A program made the translations under genes and the position numbers. This document shows, one piece after another, positions 17,024-25,953 of a DNA stretch of 64,000 nt. The stretch is taken from assembly GCA_965204395.1 (NCBI GenBank), contig OZ241987.1:2170001-2234000 (forward strand), written 5' to 3'. Origin of the DNA: Bin87 sp965204395 (GTDB lineage Bacteria > Chloroflexota > Dehalococcoidia > Lucifugimonadales > UBA3495). Under the pieces are notes generated by a model that was not told the origin of the DNA, did not search any database, and saw only the letters and a program-made list of their open reading frames with translations. Position 1 is the first letter of the stretch. Each line of letters starts with the position of its first letter.

Positions 17024-18181
17024 ATGACGACTGATACTTCCCCAGCAGAGAATCTCCGCACCAATCTCTACGACACCCACGTCGCCTCCGGCGCCCGTAT
17101 GGTCCCTTTCGGCGGGTGGGACATGCCGGTGCAATACCAGGGCACGATTGCGGAAGTGGAAGCCGTGCGCAACGCGGCGGGCATCTTTGATGTTTCACAC
17201 ATGGGCCGGCTGAACATCGGAGGGCCAAACGCCGCCGGATTGCTGGATGTCCTACTTACCGGATCGGCGTCGGGTCTCAGGGTGGGGCGCGCCCGGTACT
17301 GCTTTATCTGCAACGAGCAGGGCGGCGTGATCGACGACACCATTTTCTATCGCCTTTCGGACGATGAATTTCTGCTGATTCCCAACGCCGGCAACCGGGA
17401 GGCTGTGGCGCTGTGGTTCGACCGCCAACTGGCGCACCACTACGACGGACGGGGCGTGCAGATCACCGACCGGACGATGGCTACGGGCCTGATCGCGGTG
17501 CAGGGACCCAACGCGGCGGGCATCGTTGACGAACTGATTGAGGATTTCAGCCCGGGCGCGCGCCTGGCCCGAAACCCCGGCAGGGAACCGCAGCCTTCCC
17601 TGTTGCGGCCGTATACGTGGGGACGCGGGCATATCGGCGGCCGGCGCATTTTCATCGGGCGGACCGGATACACCGGTGAGGACGGGTTTGAACTGGCAGT
17701 GCAGTCCTCGGACTCCGTGGCAATCTGGCAGTGTCTGACCGAAGCGGGAGCAGTACCCTGCGGGTTGGGCGCGCGGGACGTGCTGCGATTGGAGGCCGGC
17801 TTGCCATTGCACGGTCACGAACTGGCGGACAGCATCACGCCGATCGAGGCGGGTCTGGGCCGCTTCGTACGCCGAGATGGTGGGTTCAACGGCGCCGACG
17901 TGCTGGACCACCAGAGGGTCTATGGCACGGCAAGGCGACTGGTGGGGTTGACCATGCCCGGCCGGAGCGCACCGCGGGCGGGATATGATGTGCTGGCCGA
18001 CGGCGTGATGGTGGGCACGGTCAGCAGCGGCAGCTATTCACCGACGTTGGAAAAATGCGTTGCCATGGCATTCGTGGACGCCGCGCATGCAGAGCCGGAC
18101 ACGGTGTTGCAGGTGGATATCCGCGGACGCTCGGCGGACGTGACCACGACGGAATTGCCGTTTTACCGACGCCCGAGTTAG
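17024..18181 (+). CDS. gcvT: Glycine cleavage system T protein (aminomethyltransferase)
   Basis: GcvT transfers the aminomethyl group's carbon from the lipoylated H protein to tetrahydrofolate and releases ammonia. The 385 residues carry the family landmarks: LYDTHVASGARMVPFGGWDMPVQY at the start, GIFDVSHMGR, GRTGYTGEDGFEL and GLGARDVLRLEAGLPLHGHEL with the folate-binding Asp. The C-terminal barrel ends with SGSYSPTLEKCVAMAFVD. gcvH follows about 90 bases downstream. The P protein genes are not in this window. No glycine riboswitch is evident in the leader. Confidence 0.95.
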   Translation: MTTDTSPAENLRTNLYDTHVASGARMVPFGGWDMPVQYQGTIAEVEAVRNAAGIFDVSHMGRLNIGGPNAAGLLDVLLTGSASGLRVGRARYCFICNEQGGVIDDTIFYRLSDDEFLLIPNAGNREAVALWFDRQLAHHYDGRGVQITDRTMATGLIAVQGPNAAGIVDELIEDFSPGARLARNPGREPQPSLLRPYTWGRGHIGGRRIFIGRTGYTGEDGFELAVQSSDSVAIWQCLTEAGAVPCGLGARDVLRLEAGLPLHGHELADSITPIEAGLGRFVRRDGGFNGADVLDHQRVYGTARRLVGLTMPGRSAPRAGYDVLADGVMVGTVSSGSYSPTLEKCVAMAFVDAAHAEPDTVLQVDIRGRSADVTTTELPFYRRPS

Positions 18182-18269
18182 ACGGCCCCGCGCGACGGAT
18201 GTGGCAAGATAGGTGGGATGGCGCGGGCAGACCGCGGCCACCACAGCAATCACGGAGGTATTGGACAAA

Positions 18270-18656
18270 GTGAATCCCGACGACCGCAAATATACCCGGG
18301 AGCACGAGTGGGTTGTCTCTGAAGCAGGCGCGGACACCGTGTTGGTCGGCATCACGCATTACGCGCAGGACCAGTTGGGCGACGTGGTTTACGTTGAGCT
18401 TCCCGCAGTCGGCGACCCGGTAGGCTACCTGGCGAAAATGGGCGAGATCGAGTCGGTGAAAGCCGTATCGGATCTGTTTTCCCCGGTCAGTGGAGAGGTA
18501 GCCGAAGTGAACGGCAGGTTGGCCCAGGAGCCGGAGTTGGTAAACAACGATCCTTTCGGCGACGGCTGGATGCTCCGGGTCAGCATGAGCGATCCAGCGG
18601 AGTTGGACAGCCTGCTGGACGCTGCGGCGTACGACGAGTACATCGGCCAATTGTGA
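18270..18656 (+). CDS. gcvH: Glycine cleavage system H protein
   Basis: The H protein carries the aminomethyl group on lipoate between the P, T and L proteins. The product is 128 residues, normal for the family, with KYTREHEWV near the start and the lipoyl-lysine motif GEIESVKAVSDLFSPVSGEV (Lys about 64). I start at the GTG at 18270, eleven bases after GGAGG and giving MNPDDRKYTREHEW. A longer frame upstream to 18213 adds residues unlike the family. It is in one unit with gcvT and ends in a strong intrinsic terminator. Confidence 0.93.
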   Translation: MNPDDRKYTREHEWVVSEAGADTVLVGITHYAQDQLGDVVYVELPAVGDPVGYLAKMGEIESVKAVSDLFSPVSGEVAEVNGRLAQEPELVNNDPFGDGWMLRVSMSDPAELDSLLDAAAYDEYIGQL

Positions 18657-18702
18657 TCGATTGACCACATATCGGTCGTGGGGTTTGCCATGACCGGAAG
18701 CA

Positions 18703-18730
18703 GGGGCAGCCGTACGGTTGCCCCTTTTTT
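18703..18730 (+). terminator. Intrinsic terminator after gcvTH
   Basis: GGGGCAGCCG and CGGTTGCCCC form a ten-pair stem with one G-U pair and a TA loop, followed at once by six T bases. It lies about 45 bases after the gcvH stop. Confidence 0.85.
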
Positions 18731-18796
18731 GATAAGAGGCGGAGGAATTCGGTGCGCGAACGATCTCGCAGGCAGGGCGCGCTTAGTGTCAGAGCG

Positions 18797-18853
18797 TTGA
18801 GCAAAGCAGGCCGGCGTGATATTATATTTGTGTAACCAATACTAATTATTGGT
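18797..18853 (+). promoter_or_regulatory. Promoter with operator-like inverted repeat upstream of the UspA gene
   Basis: TTGAGC at 18797-18802, a 17-base spacer, and TATTAT at 18820-18825 preceded by TG at 18817-18818 form an extended -10 promoter. Just downstream, at the expected transcription start, ACCAATA (18835-18841) and TATTGGT (18847-18853) form an inverted repeat with a five-base spacer, suited to a dimeric repressor. The regulator is unknown. Confidence 0.55.
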
Positions 18854-18919
18854 GTATGTAATGTGCAGGATTTCACAAACTCGAAACCGCGGATTCGCGA
18901 AAACATTCGGAGGTGCCCC

Positions 18920-19945
18920 ATGGCGCTGTTCAACAACATCATTGTTCCGTTGGACGGATCGGAATTGTCAGCACAGGCGTTGCCTGCCGCCAGCGTTATG
19001 GCCAAGGCGTCCGGCGCGTCGATGACGCTGCTGCGGTCCTTTGATTCGGTGCCGGAGTGGCAGGTTGACGCGGGCCAACGACGCTTTCGGGGTTCCATGG
19101 CAGTGGCGGAGCACGACCGGGTCTTGGCGTCGTTGCGAGCGGAAAAGCAGTTGCTGGAAAGGCGGGGCGTTGACGCGCGGATTGACGTGGTGGCGTGCGA
19201 GGGGTCGGCCCACGAATCGATAATCAATCTGGTGAATGAGCGGCCCGACGCCCTGATCGCAATGTCGACGCATGGCCGGGGCGGGTTCTCGCGGATGCTG
19301 ATGGGCAGCGTGACGGCGAAGGTGGTGCGGGCCGTCTGCAACCCGACGCTCATAGTGCGGTGCAATGAAACGGACTGCCCGGTGGTGCCGCATCATCTGG
19401 ATAACATCATCGTCCCGCTGGACGGCTCGGACTTTGCGGAGAATGCGTTGCCGTACGGGCAAGAGCTGGCCGCCGCGTTCGGAGCGCGGTTGACGCTGGT
19501 GCGAACCACGCCGGACTCGGAATATTTCCGGGTGAACACCGAATGGGGCGCAGGCCATGACTTTTCAACCGCGAGGCATCTTGATCCCGATAATCTGGCC
19601 GCCAGGCTATCGGAGAAGGCCAAGGCGTACCTGTGGCGCAAGGCGGACGACCTGAGCGCCCAGTTCCCGGCGTTCGACGTTGAGGCGATACACAGGCTCG
19701 AGGCGCCATCCGAGACCGTGATCAGGCTCACTCGACAGTTGGACAACGGGCTGGTGGTGATGGCGAGCCACGGGCGTCGCGGGATCGGTCGGGCCCTGTT
19801 GGGCAGCGTCGCCGACCGGATCGTGCGCCATTCGCAGATGCCGACCCTGCTGGTGCGGGGACCGGTGCGCCAGGGATCAGACATGCCGACTACCGCCGAT
19901 GACCGGGCGATGCTCGAGGCCGACCGAGAACTGATGGTGGTGTAG
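18920..19945 (+). CDS. Tandem universal stress protein (UspA family)
   Basis: A 341-residue protein made of two USP domains, each beginning with NNIIVPLDGS. Each carries the ATP-binding loop G-x2-G-x9-G-(S/T) form: STHGRGGFSRMLMGSVTAKVVR in the first and ASHGRRGIGRALLGSVADRIVR in the second. These proteins are cytoplasmic nucleotide-binding stress proteins. The start at 18920 is five bases after GGAGGTG; an upstream in-frame ATG at 18863 lacks such support. It is preceded by its own promoter with an operator-like repeat, so stress or metabolite regulation is likely. Confidence 0.92.
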   Translation: MALFNNIIVPLDGSELSAQALPAASVMAKASGASMTLLRSFDSVPEWQVDAGQRRFRGSMAVAEHDRVLASLRAEKQLLERRGVDARIDVVACEGSAHESIINLVNERPDALIAMSTHGRGGFSRMLMGSVTAKVVRAVCNPTLIVRCNETDCPVVPHHLDNIIVPLDGSDFAENALPYGQELAAAFGARLTLVRTTPDSEYFRVNTEWGAGHDFSTARHLDPDNLAARLSEKAKAYLWRKADDLSAQFPAFDVEAIHRLEAPSETVIRLTRQLDNGLVVMASHGRRGIGRALLGSVADRIVRHSQMPTLLVRGPVRQGSDMPTTADDRAMLEADRELMVV

Positions 19946-19970
19946 CGCTGGCGCGCTTTACAGAGTGGTG

Positions 19971-20000
19971 AAAAAGAGGGGCGGGTGCAAAGCCCGCCCC
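19971..20000 (-). terminator. Probable terminator for vapBC (minus strand)
   Basis: GGGGCGGG at 19978-19985 and CCCGCCCC at 19993-20000 form an eight-pair stem. Read on the minus strand it is followed by TCTTTTT, suiting termination of the vapBC operon. It is also a member of the window's GGGGCG palindrome family. Confidence 0.55.
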
Positions 20001-20030
20001 ACAAATTTCGAGCGCGTTTTGCTGGTCCGA

Positions 20031-20429
20031 CTACGCGGGTGTCGCAGCGGGGATGATGGTGGTCTGGTTGAAATCGTTGCCTTTGTACAGAAGTGGCAGT
20101 CCACGCACTGAAGCCAGTGCGTAGGCGAAGGTGTCGCCGAAATTCAATCCGGCGGGATGGCGTCCGCGGCCGAATCTTCGGTGCGCCTCAACTGCGGCCC
20201 AGAGTTGGGCATCTTCCACCGGAACCAGCTGGATGAACGGCCTTGACAATAACTCCACTGCGGACTCGTAAATCTCCTCGCCTCGGTTCATGGCAACCAT
20301 CAAGAACTCAACGGCGGTGGCGGTAGAAACCAAAACTTCGCCGTCGTCAATCATAGCGTCTGAAAATGCCGGTCCTTCCGCTTCTCTGTTGACGACCGCC
20401 ATCAGGGCGGATGTGTCGGCTACCATCAT
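20031..20429 (-). CDS. vapC: VapC-type PIN-domain ribonuclease toxin
   Basis: A 132-residue PIN-domain nuclease, the toxin of a type II toxin-antitoxin pair that usually cuts tRNA or rRNA. The acidic site is complete: D5 (VADTSALM), E41 (TAVEFLM), D99 (NFGDTFAYALA) and D119 (KGNDF). Its ATG overlaps the stop of the antitoxin gene as ATGA (20426-20429), so translation is coupled. The product should be controlled by VapB binding both toxin and promoter. Confidence 0.92.
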   Translation of the reverse strand: MMVADTSALMAVVNREAEGPAFSDAMIDDGEVLVSTATAVEFLMVAMNRGEEIYESAVELLSRPFIQLVPVEDAQLWAAVEAHRRFGRGRHPAGLNFGDTFAYALASVRGLPLLYKGNDFNQTTIIPAATPA

Positions 20430-20719
20430 CTGGGTAGTCCCGACTCATCATAGAGCTCATCCTGCAGGAATTTTGACGGCGGGTTGCTATCGTCAAAAGG
20501 GTACAACACGCGGTTACGCTTCCCGACCTCTGCCCAGTACTTCTTTTCTTCTTCCATTTCGGCAGGGGTGAGCTTGCGTGGCGGTAATCCTATCTTGGAC
20601 GCCAGGTTATCGACAGCCAGTTGCAGGATGCGGTCGGTTGTGTCAGGGCCGGTGTAGCCCAGGCGCTCGGCTAGTTCGGCAATTCTGGCCGCCGTTTCCG
20701 GTTTGAGTTGGGTGGTCAT
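20426..20719 (-). CDS. vapB: VapB-type antitoxin
   Basis: A 97-residue protein upstream of vapC. The first 45 residues (AARIAELAERLGYTGPDTTDRILQLAVD) look like the DNA-binding region of the Rv0623-like/PSK antitoxin family, and the charged tail EEEKKYWAEVGKR would wrap the toxin. The antitoxin-first order and the 4-base overlap fit standard VapBC pairs. Confidence comes mostly from its position. Confidence 0.8.
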   Translation of the reverse strand: MTTQLKPETAARIAELAERLGYTGPDTTDRILQLAVDNLASKIGLPPRKLTPAEMEEEKKYWAEVGKRNRVLYPFDDSNPPSKFLQDELYDESGLPR

Positions 20720-20762
20720 GGCTGCCTCCAGATGGAACGGGTGGATGGACCGCTATCGATGC

Positions 20763-21896
20763 CTACCACTTCTGGATTACTGGAAGAACTTCCTTGCCGA
20801 AGAGCCCGATGTTTTTCATCGTGGCCTTGTGGTCCATGCGGGATTCCTGTCCGTAGAAGACGAGGTGATCCATGCCCAGGCGCTGGTGCAGGTATTCGAG
20901 CTTTTCCAGGACGGTGTCGGGCGTGCCGCAGACGATGTGGTAGTTCTCCTTGAGTTCCTCGAAGGTCTGCGTGTTGAGGGGCTTCAGGCCGGAGCGTCGG
21001 GCGGCGATGGCCGCGCCGGCCGCGGAACGGTAGCCGACGGGAGCCATGTATTCGCGCGGTCCACGGACCGTGGGACCCATGCGCCAGATAAAGTGCCTGG
21101 CCTGTTCGTCGGCTTCCTCCTGGGTTTCGCCGACGTAGCAGCAGAGGAGGTAGCCGAAGTTGTCAGGAACAGCCTCCCTGCCGGCCGCGTTGGCCGCTTG
21201 GGTGTACATGCCGAAGAGCTCCTCAGTTACATCGAGGTCGGTCAGGAACGCGACGTAGGTGTACCCATGCTGTCCGGACCACTCGGCGGTTTCAGGGGAT
21301 GAGGTACCCGGGACCCAGATGGGCGGGTGTGGCTGCTGGATGGGCACCATCCAGGGATTGACCACGCGGAAGTTGTAGTGCTTGCCCTCCCAGCGGAACG
21401 GCCCCGGAGTGGTCCACGTCTTCATGATCAGGTCGTGGCACTCCTCGAAGCGCTCGCGGTTGGCTACGGGGTTGTTGTTGGTGGAGACGGTTTCTACGCC
21501 GGTGCCGCGCACGAAACCCGAGATCAGCCGGCCGCCGGATATCACGTCGATCATGGCCAGTTCTTCAGCCAGCCGGACGGGGTTGTCGTGGATGGGCAGG
21601 ATGTTGCCCAGCAGCAGAATCTTGGAATGGCTGGTGATCCGGGCGAGTACCGCTGCGGAAAGGTTGGTGGCCGCGTTCATGCAGGACGGCGTGTTGTGGT
21701 GCTCGTTGAGCATGATGCCGTCGAAGCCCAGTTCGTCGGCGTACACGCACTCGTCGAAGTAGCGCTTGAAAAGGCCGTTGGCGGTGTTCGGGTTGAACCA
21801 GGTGTTGGGGAAGGTGAGGCGGAGGGACGGATACTTGTCGCCCTCTGCGTCGGGGTATTCGTGGTAGGGAAACTCGGAGAAGTAGTAACTTTTCAC
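20763..21896 (-). CDS. LLM-class flavin-dependent oxidoreductase
   Basis: A 377-residue luciferase-like TIM-barrel enzyme that uses FMN or F420. Landmarks: YADELGFDGIMLNEHHN, LLGNILPIHDNPVRLAEELAMIDVISGGRLISGFVRGT (split here in two readings of one motif region), and PHPPIWVPGTSSPET. I start at the GTG at 21896, ten bases after GGAGG and giving MKSYYFSEFPYHEYPD; the frame upstream is unlike the family. Substrate is unknown. It is one of four such enzymes in the window, divergent from the coiled-coil gene at 22014. Confidence 0.88.
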   Translation of the reverse strand: MKSYYFSEFPYHEYPDAEGDKYPSLRLTFPNTWFNPNTANGLFKRYFDECVYADELGFDGIMLNEHHNTPSCMNAATNLSAAVLARITSHSKILLLGNILPIHDNPVRLAEELAMIDVISGGRLISGFVRGTGVETVSTNNNPVANRERFEECHDLIMKTWTTPGPFRWEGKHYNFRVVNPWMVPIQQPHPPIWVPGTSSPETAEWSGQHGYTYVAFLTDLDVTEELFGMYTQAANAAGREAVPDNFGYLLCCYVGETQEEADEQARHFIWRMGPTVRGPREYMAPVGYRSAAGAAIAARRSGLKPLNTQTFEELKENYHIVCGTPDTVLEKLEYLHQRLGMDHLVFYGQESRMDHKATMKNIGLFGKEVLPVIQKW

Positions 21897-22013
21897 GGGG
21901 TGGTGGCCTCCGTAGTCGTTGGTGTGAGTTGTGTCGGTATGATAGCACGAGGCGATGAGCCAACCGGCTGAACGGGTTGCCTTGCTATAATGGCGGAGCA
22001 GATCGAGGGAACG

Positions 22014-22706
22014 ATGACCACCATCAACAACATTGAAGACTTGGTGAGGATTCTGGATGAAAACCCCGAATGGGCTGAGGCGCTGCGGGCGCGTCTGCTC
22101 ACGCGGGAGCTGCTGGAGTTGCCGCAAACGGTCGCTGGGTTGGCGGAGACGGTTGCCGAACTGTCCAATGAAGTCAAGACTGTCTCAGTCGCAGTCAAAG
22201 AGTTGACCAACACGGTAAACGACCTAGCCAATGAACTCAGGGCTACTAACACGCGTCTGGACCGGTTGCAGGACGATGTCGGCTGGCTGAAAGGTCGCAT
22301 CATATACGACATAGTTCGCAACGACGCGCCGCTGATTGCCGGTGACATGGGCTTTATTCTGGAACGAACGCTGGCGAGGGCAGACTTGAGGCGGCTGACG
22401 GAACGGCACGACGTTTCCGACCTGCCCCGCGGCGATGTGCGCAGTTTCCAGCGCGCCGACCTAGTGATGCAGGTTGCCGACGAGGAAGGCACTCAACACT
22501 ATATTGCCGTAGAAGCATCGTTCACGGTGAACGGGCGATACTCCCGCCGTGCCCTGCGCAACGCCGAACTCCTGACCCGATTCACCGGCTTGCCGTCAAC
22601 AGGCGCAGTGGCCGGCGTGCGGTATGACTGGGAATTGAAAGAGTCAGTGGAATCGGAGCGGCTGTACTGGTACGAGATACCGTCGGAGGATTTGGAGGCG
22701 GAGTAA
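22014..22706 (+). CDS. Coiled-coil protein with restriction-nuclease-like C-terminal domain
   Basis: A 230-residue protein. The N-terminus (IEDLVRILDENPEWAEALRARLLT) is a recurrent motif in Cyanobacteria and Chloroflexota proteins of the DUF3782-like kind. It is followed by a long coiled coil at about residues 40-90 with LAETVAELSNEVKT repeats. The last 90 residues contain QRADLVMQVADEEGTQHYIAVEAS, which may be a PD-(D/E)XK-like strand pair (Asp, then E-A-S in place of E-x-K). I start at the ATG at 22014 behind GAGGGAACG; the longer frame from 21990 is less likely. Function is unknown. Confidence 0.6.
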   Translation: MTTINNIEDLVRILDENPEWAEALRARLLTRELLELPQTVAGLAETVAELSNEVKTVSVAVKELTNTVNDLANELRATNTRLDRLQDDVGWLKGRIIYDIVRNDAPLIAGDMGFILERTLARADLRRLTERHDVSDLPRGDVRSFQRADLVMQVADEEGTQHYIAVEASFTVNGRYSRRALRNAELLTRFTGLPSTGAVAGVRYDWELKESVESERLYWYEIPSEDLEAE

Positions 22707-22733
22707 ATTAGCCCCGTTGCAGCCTGTTGCGCG

Positions 22734-24146
22734 TTACTGCCCCGCAGTCGCCGGGTTGATTGGACACCCCGCGCACATCGCTCCTCTGCTGCCGGGGATG
22801 CACTTGTGGTCGGTAGCGTAGGTGGACGGGGTTTCCATGATGGACGCCAGCGTTGGCGATTTGGTTGGCGGGAGGCTTACCCCGTCGGCTTCAGCGGCGC
22901 GGCGGTCCTGAGCCTCGCCGAACAGATCCATTCGAAGCTGACGGCCAGAGGGTGGACGTTGGCCAGGGAACACCACGTAGGGCCAGGCCCGCTTGCGCAC
23001 CACGCCCATGGCCTGGAGGTCGCGCCAGTTATCTACGGTGTGGCGGCGGCGGTTTTCCAGGATGCGGCCAGCCGATACGGGGCCGATGCCGGGGATTCGG
23101 AGGAGCTGTTCCCGTGTGGCGGCGTTCAGATCGATTGGAAAGGCGTCCAGGTTTTCCATGGCGATAATGGTCTTGGGGTCCTGCTCCAATGAGAGGAAAC
23201 CGCCGTGGTCAAATGCCAGGTCAATCTCGTCGGAGGCGAAACGGTAAACACGGCGGAGCCAATCCATCTGGTAGAGGCGATGCTCGCGGCCGGCATGGAC
23301 GGGTGGTTTCTCCTCCATTGGGGTGTGCATGGCGGGACGGAAGGGCGGGTAGTAGACGCGCTTGAGGTTCCAATCGGTGTACAACTGGTCAACGCGGCGG
23401 TAGATCTGGCGGTCGGACTCATCGGCTGCGCCGACGACGAACTGGGTAGCCTGACCAACCGCGCCACCGCTGCTACCGACGGTGAGCTCGTTGATCCACG
23501 CCATCGGGTCGAGGATGTCTTTCTGGAGATCCTTGTTGGGGCTGATCCGCCTCATCATGTCAGGCTCAGGGGTTTCGATGTTGACGGAGAGGCGGCTGCC
23601 CAGGCTGTGGGCGCGCTCCACCAGTTCCCGGGACGCGCCGGGCATGACTTTGAGGTGGACGTATCCCTTGAATCCGTGCTTCTTGCGGATGATCTCGACG
23701 GTTTCCACCATGTGTTGCGTGGTTTTGGTCCCGTCGCCGGCTATGCCGGAGCTGAGGAACAGGCCATCCACGGCTAGACGGTTGTGGAGTTCCATGAACG
23801 TATCGGCCAGTTCCTCGCGTTTGAAGGCGTAGCGTTTACGTGGGACGTAGATGCTGTTGGGACAATAGGCGCAGTCCATCTTGCAGAAGTCGGTGAACAT
23901 GACCCGCAGCAGGTTGACCTTCTTGCCGTTGGGAAGGCTGGACTTGTAGATGCCCGGGGCCGGGTTCTTGCGCGGGTCGGAGTAGGCGATGCGGTTGGCT
24001 CCGCTGGTGGCGTATCCGCTGGCGAATTTGTGGTCGTAAGACGGTTCAGCGTTGGGCTTGCCGGCGGTGAGGATGTCGTCGGAGGCGGCCATACCGCCGA
24101 GGATGTGGAGTTTGTCGTACCGGTCTGGCGTTCGCTTGATGAGCAT
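22734..24146 (-). CDS. Putative DNA modification/repair radical SAM protein
   Basis: This 470-residue protein matches the family annotated as putative DNA modification/repair radical SAM protein (TIGR03916-type). The 4Fe-4S/SAM motif is DFCKMDCAYCP. A helix-hairpin-helix DNA-binding element, LLRIPGIGPVSAGRILENRR, lies near residues 325-345, and a Cys-rich end CIPGSRGAMCAGC may bind a second cluster. Members are usually beside a uracil-DNA-glycosylase-like gene; none is seen here. I start at the ATG at 24146, ten bases after GGGAG; an in-frame ATG at 24173 has no ribosome site. The chemistry is unknown. Confidence 0.85.
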   Translation of the reverse strand: MLIKRTPDRYDKLHILGGMAASDDILTAGKPNAEPSYDHKFASGYATSGANRIAYSDPRKNPAPGIYKSSLPNGKKVNLLRVMFTDFCKMDCAYCPNSIYVPRKRYAFKREELADTFMELHNRLAVDGLFLSSGIAGDGTKTTQHMVETVEIIRKKHGFKGYVHLKVMPGASRELVERAHSLGSRLSVNIETPEPDMMRRISPNKDLQKDILDPMAWINELTVGSSGGAVGQATQFVVGAADESDRQIYRRVDQLYTDWNLKRVYYPPFRPAMHTPMEEKPPVHAGREHRLYQMDWLRRVYRFASDEIDLAFDHGGFLSLEQDPKTIIAMENLDAFPIDLNAATREQLLRIPGIGPVSAGRILENRRRHTVDNWRDLQAMGVVRKRAWPYVVFPGQRPPSGRQLRMDLFGEAQDRRAAEADGVSLPPTKSPTLASIMETPSTYATDHKCIPGSRGAMCAGCPINPATAGQ

Positions 24147-24325
24147 GAGTTGAAGGCTCCCGGTCGGCGACATGGTTTGTGGTTCGCCGACGTAACGAAC
24201 CCATGTTCAATCAAGGAGAGCAACAGCGGCAACAGGCAAGTGTCACCGAACATTCGGGTGCTATTTCCGAATCAGCGCAGTGGAGAAACGCGTCTGTCCT
24301 TGGCAGGCAGACGCAGCCGCGAAGG

Positions 24326-25522
24326 TCAGGCCAACGAGGTCAGGCGGTGGCGCGCGTCGGGCGTCATTTCGTAGCGGCGGGGTTTCTCGCTGGCCAGGAC
24401 GACGCCGTGCTGCTCCATGACGGGCCAAAGTTGCCTGGCAAACCAGGTGCCGAACTGGGTAGCCGTATAGGATGCGGTGGGATGATCGGGCATCAGGTCC
24501 TTGAGAGCGTTTTGAGCATCGGACGCTTTGAAAAGATCGTCGCGAATGCCCTTGGCGACGGCGGCGGCCAACTGCGGCGGTGTAGGTTCGGATGCGCTCT
24601 TGCGATCCCTTTCCGGCGGAGCGGCGACAACAACTAAAGAGTCCTTGGCCGCCTGGGTGATTTCGTACGTGCGGGGCGAGCTTTTGCGGGTCATCAGCAC
24701 CCCGCGTATTTGCAGTATGGGCCAGACCTCTTTGAGCAGAAACGTGCCAAATTGGGCAGGGCCAGAGGCGGCCAGATGATCAGGCCATAGTTGCTGGAAA
24801 ACCTCGTGGGCGTCGGTGACTTTGAACTTGCCAACTGGAAGACGGCGGATCAACTCATCCGCGATGGCCTCATTCCGAGAGTTGGGCGAAGCCGTTTGGG
24901 GCGCCGGCGGTAGCGCGGGCGGGCGTTCCGGCTCTGGCAGTCGCGGTGGTACCGGTTGGGCTACTTCATGAGTAGATGCGACCGGTGGAAGGGCCGCCTC
25001 CGACAGATCCCAGCGCAAGCTGTCCGGGATGAAGCGTTCCAATTCGGGCGACAGGCCGCCTGCTTCCGGCGACGTGATCCATAGGAACGGAGTCTGCTCC
25101 ACACCCACGGATCGAGCCAACTCCTTTACCTTGACGAACAACGCCCCGAAGTCGCTGTCATTGCTGACCACGGCCACCGCGTTGGCCTGGCCGGTGACCA
25201 GGTCGGCCACCGCGTCTGCGGTTATTGCCAGATCGGCTGAATTCTTGGCCTTGTTGTTGGTGAAATGCTGGACGCCGCGCACTCGGACCCGCAGGTCTGG
25301 GTATGACGCCTCGGCCCACATTTCCCAGCTCGCAACCCGATCTGCGCGTACGTAGAGGGAGAGGCTGCCGAGCGTAGGCCGGTCATTCGGCCAGTCGGCG
25401 ACGATCCGGTCAACCAGGGTTTGGGCGTGGTCGGAGTCGCGCAGGTTTTCGGTGTCGACGTAGATTGCCGCGCCAGGGGATGGCGAGGCGGCGGGCGGGT
25501 TGGCATGGTCGAGGGTGCTCAT
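24326..25522 (-). CDS. NYN-domain ribonuclease with two C-terminal winged-helix-like repeats
   Basis: Residues 15-170 form a NYN/PIN-like nuclease domain: AAIYVDTENLRDS with D23 and N26, AKNSADLAITADAV with D96, and AVVSNDSDFGALF with D121 and D123. These are the acidic residues of the NYN RNase site. Residues 215-300 and 318-398 are two related repeats with the pattern FGTFLLKEVWPILQIRGV / FGTWFARQLWPVMEQHGV, each ending in a YEIT/YEMT strand, resembling OST-HTH/LOTUS winged helices of NYN proteins. Such proteins probably bind and cut RNA. Its ATG overlaps the stop of the SWIM gene as ATGA, making it the last gene of the operon that starts at 27899. Confidence 0.82.
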   Translation of the reverse strand: MSTLDHANPPAASPSPGAAIYVDTENLRDSDHAQTLVDRIVADWPNDRPTLGSLSLYVRADRVASWEMWAEASYPDLRVRVRGVQHFTNNKAKNSADLAITADAVADLVTGQANAVAVVSNDSDFGALFVKVKELARSVGVEQTPFLWITSPEAGGLSPELERFIPDSLRWDLSEAALPPVASTHEVAQPVPPRLPEPERPPALPPAPQTASPNSRNEAIADELIRRLPVGKFKVTDAHEVFQQLWPDHLAASGPAQFGTFLLKEVWPILQIRGVLMTRKSSPRTYEITQAAKDSLVVVAAPPERDRKSASEPTPPQLAAAVAKGIRDDLFKASDAQNALKDLMPDHPTASYTATQFGTWFARQLWPVMEQHGVVLASEKPRRYEMTPDARHRLTSLA

Positions 25523-25953
25523 ATCGATTCCACGCCACAGAATTCATCCACCGCGTCCGCAAGAGCCGGACAGTCATCGACGAGCCGCTGAACCAGGACA
25601 CGCAGGGCGGGGGCTTCCAGCCCATCCACAAGTTGGGCCACCGGGGCTTTGGACTCAATCGGGATGGGAGGATCATCGTCGTCGACGGTCAGCAGGGCGG
25701 AAACGACGTGCTTGCAATAGCCGCCCCAATCGTAGGGGCAGGTGCATGATGCGGTGAAATCGTCGCCGGTGAACGAAACGACGATACTGTAAGGGTCCCA
25801 TTCGCTACCCTGAACGGTGACAAAGAGTTGGTCGCCGCGCGTCGTTGCGCTCTCCACAGCGCTCGCGTGGTAATAATCCACGCCGCGGTCGTAAGATTGT
25901 TCGGTGACTTTGGCTCGGATGGCGTCTATGGCGATGCGACGCGGGTCGGTCAT
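25519..25953 (-). CDS. SWIM zinc-finger protein
   Basis: A 144-residue protein with a SWIM motif, TASCTCPYDWGGYCKHVVSALL, which gives the C-x-C-xn-C-x-H zinc ligands. The first 60 residues are a beta-rich module typical of SWIM proteins, with GVDYYHASAV near the start. SWIM domains mediate DNA or protein contacts in SWI2/SNF2-type and MULE-transposase-related proteins; here no ATPase is attached. The gene overlaps both neighbours by four bases (25519-25522 and 25950-25953), so it is translated together with the retropepsin and NYN genes. Confidence 0.82.
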   Translation of the reverse strand: MTDPRRIAIDAIRAKVTEQSYDRGVDYYHASAVESATTRGDQLFVTVQGSEWDPYSIVVSFTGDDFTASCTCPYDWGGYCKHVVSALLTVDDDDPPIPIESKAPVAQLVDGLEAPALRVLVQRLVDDCPALADAVDEFCGVESI

